A stretch of 64,000 nt of DNA from Cytophagaceae bacterium (GTDB lineage Bacteria > Bacteroidota > Bacteroidia > Flavobacteriales > Flavobacteriaceae), in contig PALD01000050.1 of assembly GCA_002710685.1 (NCBI GenBank), positions 91,236-155,235 of the forward strand, read 5' to 3'. Both the position numbers and the translations under genes were made by a program. Below, piece by piece: positions 9,261 to 20,083 of the stretch (the stretch's first letter is position 1; the number at the start of each line of letters is the position of its first letter). The notes under the pieces were generated by a model. It did not search any database, was not told the DNA's origin, and was given only the letters and a program-made list of their open reading frames with translations.

Positions 9261-10157
9261 TCACCACTCTTCAAAGAAAAGGTCTTTTTCTGGCGCCTGC
9301 CTCAAAATCAAGGTGTCTGAAACCTGATACATTTTAGTATCCCTGGTAAATTTATAATCCAGGTAAAACTCCCTGTCTTCCAGATTATAGGTCCCTGATT
9401 CTTCGGTGATCGTTATATTATCATTTTCTGAAGTGATGGTCACATCATATGAGCCCTCATCAATACTTAATTGAAGCTTGCCGTTAGCAAAGGTTCCTGC
9501 TTTAGGGGTCCTTACTGTTGTGGCATCAATGGTACCCACATCCCAGGTTTCATTTTTAATAAGGTCTTCATCAGTATAAACGGTTTGTTCAACGGTTGCA
9601 CCCGTCGCATCAACTTCTGTCTGGACACCTTTATGGTAATATGTGCCATGGTATTGACTTATATACTTTACCACAAGTATGGTATAATCCTTACCTGCCA
9701 AAATCGAATCTGTGGAAGTCTCGGTAATCCTCAAGGGAATCGCATAGGTATTGACCGTGGCCAAATCATCAGCAGTAAAGGCATCCTTGTTCAAGGTGAC
9801 GGTGACATCGCCTATAAATTCTGCCTGGGGGATTTCCATACGGCTGTCATTTGACAAGGTGTAATATTGTGGGGGCATGAGTTGAAAATCGTTGCCCTCA
9901 ACTAATTCATCATCATCCAGCAGGGAGGGGTCAACGACAAAATCAGCATATTCTGTGGTGTTATTTTCTCTTTTGCCACCTAGTGCAACCCCTACTTTAA
10001 ATTCCATCTCATCATAAGCAACAACGGTCCTTAGTGGCTTTTGAGTTGCAAAATATACAGCGGAATACTTATAGTCCTTGATGTAATCATCATACTTTTC
10101 ACACCCTGTAATTGCCAGGACCAAAAGAATGACGGTTATTAAAAATCTTATCTTCAT
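9261..10157 (-). CDS. DUF1735-type surface glycan-binding lipoprotein
   Basis: 298 residues. The lipobox LAITGC places the lipidated Cys at residue 19. The N-terminal part (YSAVYFATQKPLRTVV to about residue 150, including YAIPLRITETSTDSIL) matches DUF1735/BT_3987-like N-terminal beta-sandwich domains. The second half (YHGTYYHKG onward) looks like the DUF4361-type domain that often follows. Such proteins sit in the third position after SusC and SusD and help hold the polysaccharide at the cell surface. It has 18 nt to the SusD gene before it, fitting one operon. Family by eye; ligand unknown. Confidence 0.82.
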   Translation of the reverse strand: MKIRFLITVILLVLAITGCEKYDDYIKDYKYSAVYFATQKPLRTVVAYDEMEFKVGVALGGKRENNTTEYADFVVDPSLLDDDELVEGNDFQLMPPQYYTLSNDSRMEIPQAEFIGDVTVTLNKDAFTADDLATVNTYAIPLRITETSTDSILAGKDYTILVVKYISQYHGTYYHKGVQTEVDATGATVEQTVYTDEDLIKNETWDVGTIDATTVRTPKAGTFANGKLQLSIDEGSYDVTITSENDNITITEESGTYNLEDREFYLDYKFTRDTKMYQVSDTLILRQAPEKDLFFEEW

Positions 10158-10175
10158 TTCAAATTTTTTAAAAAA

Positions 10176-11927
10176 TTACCAACCCATGTTATTTGTCAAA
10201 TCACTTTTTACCTGCTCTTCGTAGGGCAATGGCAAATAATAATCCCTCAGGTCCTTAAACCCTCTTTGTTCAACAACAAAAGGATCATAGCTTAGATTAC
10301 CTCCTGTAGAACGCGTTATATTCATGCCCATGACTGCTTGATCAAGCGGGAGCAACCATCTGCGCAAATCAAAAAACCTGTGATTTTCAAATGCCAGTTC
10401 TATCCTTCGCTCGTTTTGTATCAACTTTCTAAAATCATCCTTTCCCGTCACCGCTATTTCTTCCACGTAAGTGGTATTGTCAACATCTGCATTAGCCCTT
10501 ATTTTCTTGAGTGCATCCAGAGCTGACATCTCCATGCCCGGTCCAACGGCCATGGGGCCCCAGGCTTCATTTGCTGCCTCTGCATAGTTCAACAATATTT
10601 CGGTCTTTCTTATCAATGCATGATAGTGGTGGGTATTGCTGGGGTTTTCTATATTCAGTAAATCTTGAAGTGCAAGCCATTTTCTTAGGTAATAGCCCGT
10701 CCTGGTAGCTTGGGGGTTTTCATCTTTAGAATCATTGCCTCCTGCAAAAGTCTCCAGGGGATCTCCCAGAAAATCCCGGCCATTGTACAGTATATTGAGA
10801 TAGAACCTAGGATCTCTATTTTCATAAGGGTTAGATGGGTCATAGTTTGACCTGGGGTCGTCAATGGGGTAGCCGTTTGCCGCAGGAAAGGCATCCACAA
10901 GGTTTTGAGAGGGGCTGGTATTGCCACCGCCAAAATCAAATGGCGGGAAATTTTGGTTTTCTAGCACCCTGTCGTTATGGTATTTACGCCACACAAATTC
11001 TGCCGGTGTGTTATTGCTGTTAAAATCAGCTTGCTCGAGACCTGGCACATTGCCTATGAGGTCCAGTGCCTCCTGGGCGGCCTGTGCCGCCATTACCCAC
11101 CTTGCATTGTAGGCACCTTCATCAAGTACTGAGAAATCACCCATACCATTGATTTGAGTGACATCATTATCTTGATACGCGGGGCTTGCCGCATATAACA
11201 TCACCCTGGATTTTAAGGCCAGCGCGACTTGATCATCCCCACGCCCCAGTCCTGAATTGCCCGTTACCGAGCTGCTACCAGAGTATCTTACCGGAAGGTA
11301 AACGACAGCAGTATCAATGTCTGCCACGATTTGCTGTACGCATTCCAGGTATGTGTTGCGGGTAATGTCCTTTGGGTTGTTCAATTGCTCATCTGTGGGG
11401 GTACTAGTGGTGATGGGATAGCCCAGGGCCCTTCCATCATCTGTCTTACCGCCATATTGCTGAAGAAGCTGAAAACCCCACCATGCCCTTAAAAAGTAGG
11501 CCTCGCCCTTGAGGCGCTGCCTATATTCTGCATCAGCTACGCTATCTGTACGGTTATAGGTAATCTTCTCGTTAAGCCCGTTCTCCAGGAAAAGGTGAAT
11601 GTTTCTAAATTGATTATATGCGGTACCCCAGTTGCCCACTGGGTTAGTACTGGGGCTTATACCGCTCACCGCAACTTCATAAATGGGAGATCCATAGCTG
11701 TTGGTCACAGCATTGTCAGTGGCCACATCAAGAAAGTTGTCATTATAGTTAGAGAACCTCAAGGGCACACTTGCATAGGCATTGACCAGCACACCCTCAG
11801 CATAATCTGGAAAACTCCATGTTGCCTCATCTTCAAAGGTATTTACAGCAACGGGATCCAGGTCACAAGAAATGGCAAGCACTGCTATACTAGCGAGAGA
11901 TATTAGAAATGTATTTTTTATTTTCAT
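10176..11927 (-). CDS. susD: SusD/RagB-family nutrient-binding lipoprotein (second pair)
   Basis: 583 residues with lipobox LAISC (Cys21). SusD hallmarks: GEAYFLRAWWGFQLLQQYGG in the N-terminal TPR helices, YPIDDPRSNYDPSNPYENRDPRFYLNILYNG, and the C-terminal RNERRIELAFENHRFFDLRRW. It acts as the lid and glycan-binding partner of the SusC barrel encoded just upstream (18-nt gap). Family size and order are normal. The glycan specificity cannot be inferred; the sulfatase-rich operon suggests a sulfated polysaccharide. Confidence 0.95.
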   Translation of the reverse strand: MKIKNTFLISLASIAVLAISCDLDPVAVNTFEDEATWSFPDYAEGVLVNAYASVPLRFSNYNDNFLDVATDNAVTNSYGSPIYEVAVSGISPSTNPVGNWGTAYNQFRNIHLFLENGLNEKITYNRTDSVADAEYRQRLKGEAYFLRAWWGFQLLQQYGGKTDDGRALGYPITTSTPTDEQLNNPKDITRNTYLECVQQIVADIDTAVVYLPVRYSGSSSVTGNSGLGRGDDQVALALKSRVMLYAASPAYQDNDVTQINGMGDFSVLDEGAYNARWVMAAQAAQEALDLIGNVPGLEQADFNSNNTPAEFVWRKYHNDRVLENQNFPPFDFGGGNTSPSQNLVDAFPAANGYPIDDPRSNYDPSNPYENRDPRFYLNILYNGRDFLGDPLETFAGGNDSKDENPQATRTGYYLRKWLALQDLLNIENPSNTHHYHALIRKTEILLNYAEAANEAWGPMAVGPGMEMSALDALKKIRANADVDNTTYVEEIAVTGKDDFRKLIQNERRIELAFENHRFFDLRRWLLPLDQAVMGMNITRSTGGNLSYDPFVVEQRGFKDLRDYYLPLPYEEQVKSDLTNNMGW

Positions 11928-11945
11928 ACTACTTGTTTTCGGATA

Positions 11946-14900
11946 TTAAAAATTAACCGTTACCCCACCGGTAACCGTCCTGAAGACTGGGTAATTTGCT
12001 ATACCAGCATTATTTACTTCTGGGTCCAGATCCTTGTTTTTTGAAATCACAAAAAGGTTTGTGCCCCTTACGTGGAACTTATATGACTTTGCCACGCTCT
12101 TTGCCGGAAGCGTATAACTTAGCTCAACGTTTTTGAGTCTAAAGAATGAAGCATCCTGCAACCAGTAGGTGGAGTTCCTGAAATCATTGTTGCCATTTGT
12201 AGTGGTCAGTGCCGGGTAGGTCCCCTGAGGGTTATTCTTGGGGTGGTAACGATCAAGCGCTTGTACCGAATATTTACGCTCGCCATAATTCCAGTAATAC
12301 CCATTGTTCAAGAAGTTATCTACCCCCACCTCTGCGGTTCCCAGCACGAATAGTGCAAAACGCTTATAATCCAGGTTAATGTTTACTCCCAGTGTTGTCC
12401 TGGGGAAACTGTTGCCTATGCGTGCCCTATCTAGATTGTCAATATACCCATCTCCATTGAGGTCTTTGTAGGCAATATTACCTACCCCATATTCTCCAAA
12501 ACGTTGTATTGCATGATTGTCCACCTGTTCCTGACTGGTAAACAGACCTTCGGCGACAAAGCCCAGCATTGAATCTGAGGGCAGCCCGGTTTGCTTGATA
12601 AATTCTTGATTTGCGGGATAATCCACTTCATTGGTCTTGACAATCTTGTTCTTGCTAAAGAGAACAAGACCACCTATATTATAATTAAGGTCACCTATAA
12701 CATCTGACCAGTTCACACCTGCCTCAAAGCCCCTGTTCAAGGTCTCGCCATAATTTTCTAGCGGATATAACCCTCCTGCGGTAACTGAGTATCTATCAGA
12801 TGGTGACTGTATTATATCATATCTATATTCATTGAAATAGTTGACCTCAAATTGAAGCCTATTGTCAAACATCAAACCTTCCAGGCCTATGTTATATTCC
12901 CTGGATTTTTCCCACCCTATATCAGGATTTCCCGTTTGTTCTAGGATCGTTCTTGATATCGTAGTGTTATTACGTTCATTGAACTGCACATTCCCATTTG
13001 TGTTCCACCTATTCACGTACAGGTAGTATGGCATTGAATTATCATAACCCATGATGCCAAAACTGCCCTTGAGTTTTAGAAAATCAATGGCTTCAATATC
13101 TTTCATAAAGTTTTCTTCTGAAAGAACCCAACCCAATCCTACCGCCGGGAAGAGCTGGTAACGGTTAGAACTTGACAGCTTATCACTGCCCATATATGCC
13201 ATGGTAGCCTCTGCATATAACTTGTTTGCAAAACCATATTTTATGTTCAGGACAGTATTGGTAAACCTCAGGTCCTGGGCCACGTCATCATCATCGTTTA
13301 TATAATAGATGTGGTTAACACCAGCTGAAAAAGCATGCTTGCCAAAGGTATTTTCATAATTTACCCCTGCATAAAAACCACTATTGTTTGTATAGTCTTC
13401 ATTCAACCTGCGCTGGTTGTCCTCTATCACCCTTCTCCTCAACTGGTAATACTGCACATCTTCTCCAGTTTCTGTTTCAAACCACCTCTGTGCGTATGTA
13501 GGTGCCGTCTCAGACTTGCCATTTGAAAAGTATTGATAATTGTCTGTAGTGTAATAGGCTTTCGCCGTAAGGCCATCAAGCAAGAAATCGCTAAAGTCCA
13601 GGTCTATACCCAGGTTTGCCTGTCCATAGAATGCCTGCGATTCACTGAAGCCGCCATACATCATGTCTGCATATAGGTTATCAGGTCTTTGAAAGCTTCC
13701 CCCCAGGGGTGGAAAATCTGAATTTTCAGTCATCAATGATGGGTCTGTGAGTATAAACGGGTATTCATTAGGCCTGTGGCTTGACAGGGCAGAGATGACG
13801 GTCCCGTTGTTACGGGTAGGTCTTTCAGTCTCCACAAAGCCTGCTGTACCCAGATTGATGCTCATGAAGTCACTTACCTCAAAATTGAGGTTGCCCCTAA
13901 GGTTGAACCTGTGCCTTGTGGGTTTTTCCCCCACTTTCTCTATACCATCTCCCCCCACGTAACCCAGTACAAGGGCATATTGACTTTTATCATTGCCGCC
14001 AGAGTATTCAACGGAGGCCCTCCTGAAAGCAGCTGCCTCTTCCAGAAAATAGTCATAATAGTCTGCATTGGGGTAACGTTGGTCGTTAGGTCCTGTACTA
14101 TTTCTATATCCATCAAGGTCCTGTGAAGAATAAAAGGGTGAAAGGCCATCATTTGTCCGGGCTTCATTATATAATTGTGCATATTGATAACTATCAAGAT
14201 ATTCAGGCATACGGGTTACCATGGAGACCCCATACTCTGCCCCTATCTTGAGTACCCTTGTATTTGCCTTTCCTTTTTTGGTTGTAACCAGCACCACACC
14301 ATTTGCTGCATGGGGACCATATAATATCTTGCTGGTCGCATCTTTGAGAACCTCTATCTTTTCAATTTCCTGGGCTATCAAGGTATTTAGGTTTCTTTCT
14401 ATACCATCAACCAGTACAACGACCCCATCACTACCATTGCCGCGGTGAAGGCCCCTTATGTACAGCAAAGCATTATTGTTGCCCAGGCCACTCACGCTTT
14501 TCCTGGCCTGAAGCCCCAGGATTCTTCCCTGTAGGGCATTTGATATACTGAGGTCTGGATAGCTTTCTAGGGCAGTACCCTCAATGCCGCTGACGGCACC
14601 TGTTAATTCCCTTTGTGTGGTTTGCATGCCCAGGGGCAGGTTGACCAGGTCAGTTTCAGAAGAGTACAACAGGGTTTTTTGCAGTACTGTTTCTGAAGCT
14701 ATTTTCTTAAGTTCCACCCACTGGCTCTTATAGCCCTGGGCTTCTATGTGAAGTTTGCCCTCAAGATTTGTCTTGAATGAGAAACGACCTTGTTTATCGC
14801 TTAGTTTTTCTATTTTACCTTCACCCAGGGTAATCTTTGCATTGGGGATGGGATTTCCCTCTTCATCAACTATTGTTGATGTAATGGTGACCTTTTCCTT

Positions 14901-14984
14901 GTTCTTCTTCTGCGCATGCGCCTTTACCGAAAAAGACAAAACGGCAAGCAGGATAAGAAAAGATAGATATAGTTTTTTTGTCAT
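11946..14984 (-). CDS. susC: SusC/RagA-family TonB-linked outer-membrane transporter (second pair)
   Basis: 1012 residues. The signal peptide ends near VKAHAQ (residue 25). A carboxypeptidase-D-like regulatory domain (VTITSTIVDEEGNPIPNAKITLG) covers about residues 30-105. The plug domain follows with ALQGRILGLQARK, LLYIRGLHRG, VLVDGIERN and VLKDATSKILYGPHAANGVVLVTTKKG. A 22-strand barrel runs to the terminal GGVTVNF. It drives import of large oligosaccharides using TonB energy. No obvious TonB box (VVVTG-like) is seen between the regulatory domain and the plug, and the usual signature is degenerate compared with the first SusC. It is followed by its SusD partner. Confidence 0.95.
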   Translation of the reverse strand: MTKKLYLSFLILLAVLSFSVKAHAQKKNKEKVTITSTIVDEEGNPIPNAKITLGEGKIEKLSDKQGRFSFKTNLEGKLHIEAQGYKSQWVELKKIASETVLQKTLLYSSETDLVNLPLGMQTTQRELTGAVSGIEGTALESYPDLSISNALQGRILGLQARKSVSGLGNNNALLYIRGLHRGNGSDGVVVLVDGIERNLNTLIAQEIEKIEVLKDATSKILYGPHAANGVVLVTTKKGKANTRVLKIGAEYGVSMVTRMPEYLDSYQYAQLYNEARTNDGLSPFYSSQDLDGYRNSTGPNDQRYPNADYYDYFLEEAAAFRRASVEYSGGNDKSQYALVLGYVGGDGIEKVGEKPTRHRFNLRGNLNFEVSDFMSINLGTAGFVETERPTRNNGTVISALSSHRPNEYPFILTDPSLMTENSDFPPLGGSFQRPDNLYADMMYGGFSESQAFYGQANLGIDLDFSDFLLDGLTAKAYYTTDNYQYFSNGKSETAPTYAQRWFETETGEDVQYYQLRRRVIEDNQRRLNEDYTNNSGFYAGVNYENTFGKHAFSAGVNHIYYINDDDDVAQDLRFTNTVLNIKYGFANKLYAEATMAYMGSDKLSSSNRYQLFPAVGLGWVLSEENFMKDIEAIDFLKLKGSFGIMGYDNSMPYYLYVNRWNTNGNVQFNERNNTTISRTILEQTGNPDIGWEKSREYNIGLEGLMFDNRLQFEVNYFNEYRYDIIQSPSDRYSVTAGGLYPLENYGETLNRGFEAGVNWSDVIGDLNYNIGGLVLFSKNKIVKTNEVDYPANQEFIKQTGLPSDSMLGFVAEGLFTSQEQVDNHAIQRFGEYGVGNIAYKDLNGDGYIDNLDRARIGNSFPRTTLGVNINLDYKRFALFVLGTAEVGVDNFLNNGYYWNYGERKYSVQALDRYHPKNNPQGTYPALTTTNGNNDFRNSTYWLQDASFFRLKNVELSYTLPAKSVAKSYKFHVRGTNLFVISKNKDLDPEVNNAGIANYPVFRTVTGGVTVNF

Positions 14985-15004
14985 TGTATTGATTTATCTG
15001 GTTA

Positions 15005-16816
15005 TTACCATCCAGGGTTTTGTGGAAAGTTGAATAGATTATCTACATGATCAGGAGGGACGGGATACCAGTAGTGCTTTTGCTCAAAGTTTCTCTGCTC
15101 CGTGATAAGTGGTATAAACTCATAGGTAAATTCATCGGGGGCGTTTCCTGAGGTTGTGGGATAGGCCCTCACACCCCTCAAGGGTTCGCTAAAGATTTCT
15201 TCGGCTATCATCCACCTCCTTATATCGTTCCATCTATGGGGGTGTTCAAACATAAGTTCAACAGACCTTTCATTTCTTATCCTTTCGCGAAAAGCTTCTT
15301 TAGAGGCAGTAAACTCACTATGTACATCTGGCATGCCCACCCTGTTCCTGATCACGTTTATTGCTTCTACGGCCGTCATACCAATCCCTTCAGGATCACT
15401 CATGGGCCCGTAAGCTTCGTTCATGGCTTCTGCCAAATCAAGATAGAGTTCTGTAACGCGTATGTAGACCATGTTATAATTGTATTTGCCATAATCCCGT
15501 GTAAACCCGTTGGCTTCAGGCCATACAAATTTCTTTTCGGCGTAGCCCGTGATCATTCTATTTGAGGTGATGTTTACATTTGCGGCAAGGTTATAATCTT
15601 TGCCCCCCACGTAGGTCTCCAGGTATAATGGCCTGTTTGCAGCATTTACGCCCCACTGCTCCCCGGGAACAAAAATGTCATTATAAAACCTGGGGTCCCT
15701 GTTTTCATAGGGGTTAGCAGGGTCATAGCCAGAATTAGGGTCGTCAATGGGGTACCCATTGCTCATCTCAAACCTATCAACGGTGTTCTGGGTGGGATTT
15801 GCAAAGTTCATTGCAGAAAAACCCTGTCCTCCATCTTGGTTAACCCTTTTTGGAATGTATAGTGACCTTAGATCTCTATCATTATGCCTGCCCACATCTG
15901 CCCTGAACCACAGGTCTTCATCACTGGCAAAGTTATCATGGTAGAATATATGTTCATATTCATCACCATCCATAAGTCGATACCGGCCGCCAGCCCCGCT
16001 ATTTACATATGCGATGGCTTCATGTGCATATCTTGCGGCCATCTTTGCCCACTCTGTATCATAGCCGGTGTTTTGTAAGGTATTGAGGTTGTTTTTCATT
16101 AATGGACTAGATGCATACAGGGCCGCAAGTGATTTTAGCCCATACGCCGCTCCTTTTGTGGCCCTGCCATATTCTTGATCATCCCACTGGTGTGGAAGAA
16201 GCTCTATGGCCTTATCCAGGTCTGTTATCAACCACTGGGTAGATTCTTGATAGGTCATCCTGGGCAGGTCCATATCTTCTCCCAGGTCAAAAACATGGTC
16301 AAAAATGGGCATGCCTCCCCAGCGTGTTATGATATTAAAATACCACCATGCCCTGAGAAAATATGCTTGACCCAAAAGGTCCTCGACCTGCGCTTGAGAA
16401 AGGTCTGGGATAGTTTCAGCATTAGCGATAATCTTATTTGTGATACGAAGCCCCCTAAAGGCCCTGCCCATGATGGGAGATTGGCCTCCACAGCATCCAT
16501 TCCAGCCTATTTCACCCTTGCTGGGAAAATCTTTCCATTGCCCGCTTATGACCATACGGGTCAAATTAAGATCATCAATGATAAGGGCGGTTTCATCTGA
16601 CATTGAGGTGTAATTAAGGTTCAGTAACCCTTGACTGTTCCAGTTATGAAAATCCTCGAGCATGGAATAATTTTGATCAAGGAACCCTCTTGCTGATTCG
16701 TATTCCTGAAACACATCATCCTCGGTCAAGCCCAGGTCTGGTGATTTTTCAAGGTAATCTTCACAACTAGTGACGATAAAAAATAACAACGTGATTTTAA
16801 GTATTCTTAATTTCAT
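15005..16816 (-). CDS. susD: SusD/RagB-family nutrient-binding lipoprotein (first pair)
   Basis: 603 residues with lipobox IVTSC (Cys18). It contains GQAYFLRAWWYFNIITRWGG, GYPIDDPNSGYDPANPYENRDPRFYNDIFVPG and the RNERSVELMFEHPHRWNDIRRW motif, all standard SusD signatures. It is clearly divergent from the other SusD in the operon, so the two transport complexes probably accept different parts or sizes of the glycan. Gaps of 9 nt to the SusC gene before it and 20 nt to the SusC gene after it support one transcript. Confidence 0.95.
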   Translation of the reverse strand: MKLRILKITLLFFIVTSCEDYLEKSPDLGLTEDDVFQEYESARGFLDQNYSMLEDFHNWNSQGLLNLNYTSMSDETALIIDDLNLTRMVISGQWKDFPSKGEIGWNGCCGGQSPIMGRAFRGLRITNKIIANAETIPDLSQAQVEDLLGQAYFLRAWWYFNIITRWGGMPIFDHVFDLGEDMDLPRMTYQESTQWLITDLDKAIELLPHQWDDQEYGRATKGAAYGLKSLAALYASSPLMKNNLNTLQNTGYDTEWAKMAARYAHEAIAYVNSGAGGRYRLMDGDEYEHIFYHDNFASDEDLWFRADVGRHNDRDLRSLYIPKRVNQDGGQGFSAMNFANPTQNTVDRFEMSNGYPIDDPNSGYDPANPYENRDPRFYNDIFVPGEQWGVNAANRPLYLETYVGGKDYNLAANVNITSNRMITGYAEKKFVWPEANGFTRDYGKYNYNMVYIRVTELYLDLAEAMNEAYGPMSDPEGIGMTAVEAINVIRNRVGMPDVHSEFTASKEAFRERIRNERSVELMFEHPHRWNDIRRWMIAEEIFSEPLRGVRAYPTTSGNAPDEFTYEFIPLITEQRNFEQKHYWYPVPPDHVDNLFNFPQNPGW

Positions 16817-16825
16817 GACAGCTTT

Positions 16826-19800
16826 TTAAAAAGTGAGACGAAGGCCTACATTATACCTTTTTACAACAGGGTATGCGTCACCGCCAAAGGCTTCTGGGTC
16901 GGTTCCCCAATCATCTTTTACCCAAGTGTATAGGTTATTTGCATTTGAATAAATTTGAAGTTTTTCAATACCAAACTGCTCAAGACCCTCTTTAAACGTA
17001 TAGGAAGCCTCAACGCTCTTGAGCCTTAAGTAATCTCCATCAGTATAATTATATGAGCTTATACTATTGTTGTGCAGTATGTTGCTCCCTATATGAAGGG
17101 AAGGTTTTGTAGCATTTGCGGCCGTTTCAGGAGTCCATCTATTCACTACATCCGGGTGGGCGATGACCTCGCCATCCAGAAAATCAAACCTCAATCTATC
17201 CCCTATGTTCCTTCCCACATCGGCCACACCATAGAACCTTGCCTGAAAACTGAAGTTCTTATAATTTGCCCCTATGTTGAAACCATATGTCATCCTGGGA
17301 TATAGTTGATTTTCCATCACGACCCTATCTTGAACATCCACGATACCATCAGCATTATAGTCAACAAACATCAAATCTCCGGGAACCAACTGGTTCATCG
17401 TTACCCCTAGGCCCGGTGCGGCGTAATTATAGATATCATCAAGAGATTGATAATATCCTGAATTAATTACCCTAGGCCCTCCATTTGTCCAGCGTATAGG
17501 CTTTCCTGCACTCTTTAAATAATCATCCTGTGCCCTTGGATCATCTTGAAATACAATACGGTTCTCAAACTGAGATATATTTCCACCTATGGTATAGTTG
17601 AAGTCTGTACCTATGTTGTCGCTCCAGTCTATCGCTATTTCATATCCTTGGTTTTTTGCCTCCCCAATGTTTCCGGTAGGTTCATTTGCACCAAACCATA
17701 CGGGGATGGTATTATAGTCCATGAGGATCCCTGTCCTGTCTTCGTTATAAAGGTCTAATGTGGCAGACAGCCTGTTATCGAGCAACTTTGCCTCAAAGCC
17801 CAAGTTTCGCTTTAAGCTGGTCTCCCAGGTTTGATTGGCATTTGCTGCCTTGCCTTCTTGATAAAGTGGGCCATAGTTTGTCCTGCTACCATACCCTAGT
17901 GGTATATTACCTCCTGATGTATAGATTTGTGTATATGCAAACCTGGGTGCGCCCAGGTCGCTACCCATCTCTCCTTGCGAGAAGCGCACCTTGAAAAAAT
18001 TGAGAAAATTTTCAGTATATTTTTTTACAAATTTTTCTTTGGTAAGGACCCATCCCACCGCAAATGATGGAAAGAAACCAAATCGTTTTCCCCTAGCAAA
18101 TTTTTCTGAACCCGAATATGCACCGTTGATCTCCAATAGGTACTTACTGTCATAGGCATAGGTAACCCTACCTACCCAGTCCTCCCTATAGCTGGGAAAA
18201 TTAAACACCGGTTCATCACCAGCATTAACTTCTGTCTGCCTGTTCATAAGGGCAAGTGCCGTGACCGCATGCTTTTTAAAATTCCTTTTATAATTTGTTG
18301 AAAATTGATAGAACAACCTCCTACCATAACCCCTGAACTGGTCATAATTTGTAAAGATGGGTTTACCACCCTGAAACTCGTCTGTAGGCCAGCGTATCTC
18401 TGAGATTAATGGGTATGTGATACTTCCATCTTCATTTACAATGGGATTGGTAATGTCATATTTTCTATAAAACCTGACATTATCACCCAGGCTGGCGTTA
18501 CCCAGGTTGGACCGCTCCCTCCTTTTTGCACTGAAATAACTGGAGTTTGACGTGAATGCTATTTTTGCTTCCGCAGAAAGGCCCTTGGTCACAAAATCGA
18601 GTTTCTGGTTAAGTTTTGCATCATAAAAGCCTTGATATGCCTTGTGGATTTCCTGCCCGCTCTCGTTTAAAAGAACTATGAAGTTTTGCCCCCCGGCAGC
18701 CGAATCACCCCACTCACCATCAGGATACTTTATAGGAAAACTATTAGTAGGCAGGGTATGGACCTTGCTGTAGATTGAATTATCGCTTGGGCCAAAGAAT
18801 GGCTGCAACCTATTTCTAAAGTTTCCTGCAAAATTGATTGAAAACTGTGTGGTCTTGGTAATATCAAAATCCAGGTTGAACCTCCAGTTATAGCGCTCAA
18901 AACCAAAATCTGGGTCAAAATCAGAACTCTCGTTCAATGTTGTATTGAATATATCACCATCCTTTACATAACCCAGGGACCCAAAATATTTCATGGACTC
19001 AGTACCCCCGTTCACATTAAGGTTATATTGTTGTTGAAACCCAAAATCCCTTATCACCTCATCCCACCAATCAACCTGTGGGAAGTATGGATTATAGGGC
19101 CCTGCTTGACCTGCATTGGCAATCCAGGCCTGTATCTCAGATTCTGGAAATTGATTTTCCCACAATCTATCATTGGCAGCAGCCTCATTATACATGCGCA
19201 TCGTGGTGATCCAGTCTGTGCTCTGCTTGTTCTTTGTGGGAAATTTAAACCCAAAGTTTGAAGAAAAGTTGAATTTTGGGTCTCCTGTCCTTCCCCGTTT
19301 TGTGGTGATCATGATGACCCCGTTAGCTCCACGCACACCATAAACCGCAGTGGCCGAGGCATCCTTGAGAATCGAGATGGTCTCTATCTCACTGGGGTCA
19401 ATCATATTAAAGTCCCGTTCAATACCATCTACAATTATGAGTGGTGAGGTATTGGCCCATGTACCCAACCCTCGTATCTGTATATCATGTGCCCCCTTGC
19501 CCGGCAAGCCATCACTATTGATGACCGTAACCCCGGGAGATAGTCCTTGCAGTGCTTCAGAAACATTGGTAGTGGCTCCCGTTTTAAGGACCTCTTCTCC
19601 ATCTACTTGTGCAATGGCCGCAACGACACTTTCCTTTTTTTGCTCACCATAACCCACAATGACCACTTCTTCAAGACTGGCCACGTCGAGCTCCATACTG
19701 ACCTCGATTGCCTCTGTGGTCAAATCACCCAGAAGCTGTGGCTTATAGCCCACAAAAGTAAATTTCAGCTTCGACCCATCATCCACCCTGAGGGTGAACA

Positions 19801-20083
19801 TTCCATCAAAATCTGTCTGGGTGCCATTTGCCGTGCCATCTTCTACCACGGTCACACCTATCATGGGTTGTCCCAGTTCATCGAACACAGTACCTGTAAC
19901 CGTGATTTTTTCATCTTGATATATATCATAGGTTGCCGAAAACGATTTCGGAGTCACGAAAACGATATATAAACAAAGTATATAGGAAAATCCCTTGCCC
20001 ACCTTAGGTAAGCATCTCCCTAAAATTTTGTCTCTTAACGAAGACCTTTTACAGGTTGGAGAATTTTTGTAATTGTGAGTCAT
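16826..20083 (-). CDS. susC: SusC/RagA-family TonB-linked outer-membrane transporter (first pair)
   Basis: 1085 residues. The start at 20083 is the only ATG before the conserved domains. It gives a long basic N-terminal stretch followed by a hydrophobic segment (YILCLYIVFVTP, about residues 34-45) as signal. The regulatory domain GTVFDELGQPMIGVTVVEDG spans about residues 63-135. A clear TonB box region (EEVVIVGYGEQKKESVV) follows, then the plug (ALQGLSPGVTVINS, IQIRGLGT, IVDGIERDF, ILKDASATAVYGVRGANGVIMITTKRG) and a barrel ending VGLRLTF. It is the promoter-proximal gene of the eleven-gene operon. Confidence 0.95.
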   Translation of the reverse strand: MTHNYKNSPTCKRSSLRDKILGRCLPKVGKGFSYILCLYIVFVTPKSFSATYDIYQDEKITVTGTVFDELGQPMIGVTVVEDGTANGTQTDFDGMFTLRVDDGSKLKFTFVGYKPQLLGDLTTEAIEVSMELDVASLEEVVIVGYGEQKKESVVAAIAQVDGEEVLKTGATTNVSEALQGLSPGVTVINSDGLPGKGAHDIQIRGLGTWANTSPLIIVDGIERDFNMIDPSEIETISILKDASATAVYGVRGANGVIMITTKRGRTGDPKFNFSSNFGFKFPTKNKQSTDWITTMRMYNEAAANDRLWENQFPESEIQAWIANAGQAGPYNPYFPQVDWWDEVIRDFGFQQQYNLNVNGGTESMKYFGSLGYVKDGDIFNTTLNESSDFDPDFGFERYNWRFNLDFDITKTTQFSINFAGNFRNRLQPFFGPSDNSIYSKVHTLPTNSFPIKYPDGEWGDSAAGGQNFIVLLNESGQEIHKAYQGFYDAKLNQKLDFVTKGLSAEAKIAFTSNSSYFSAKRRERSNLGNASLGDNVRFYRKYDITNPIVNEDGSITYPLISEIRWPTDEFQGGKPIFTNYDQFRGYGRRLFYQFSTNYKRNFKKHAVTALALMNRQTEVNAGDEPVFNFPSYREDWVGRVTYAYDSKYLLEINGAYSGSEKFARGKRFGFFPSFAVGWVLTKEKFVKKYTENFLNFFKVRFSQGEMGSDLGAPRFAYTQIYTSGGNIPLGYGSRTNYGPLYQEGKAANANQTWETSLKRNLGFEAKLLDNRLSATLDLYNEDRTGILMDYNTIPVWFGANEPTGNIGEAKNQGYEIAIDWSDNIGTDFNYTIGGNISQFENRIVFQDDPRAQDDYLKSAGKPIRWTNGGPRVINSGYYQSLDDIYNYAAPGLGVTMNQLVPGDLMFVDYNADGIVDVQDRVVMENQLYPRMTYGFNIGANYKNFSFQARFYGVADVGRNIGDRLRFDFLDGEVIAHPDVVNRWTPETAANATKPSLHIGSNILHNNSISSYNYTDGDYLRLKSVEASYTFKEGLEQFGIEKLQIYSNANNLYTWVKDDWGTDPEAFGGDAYPVVKRYNVGLRLTF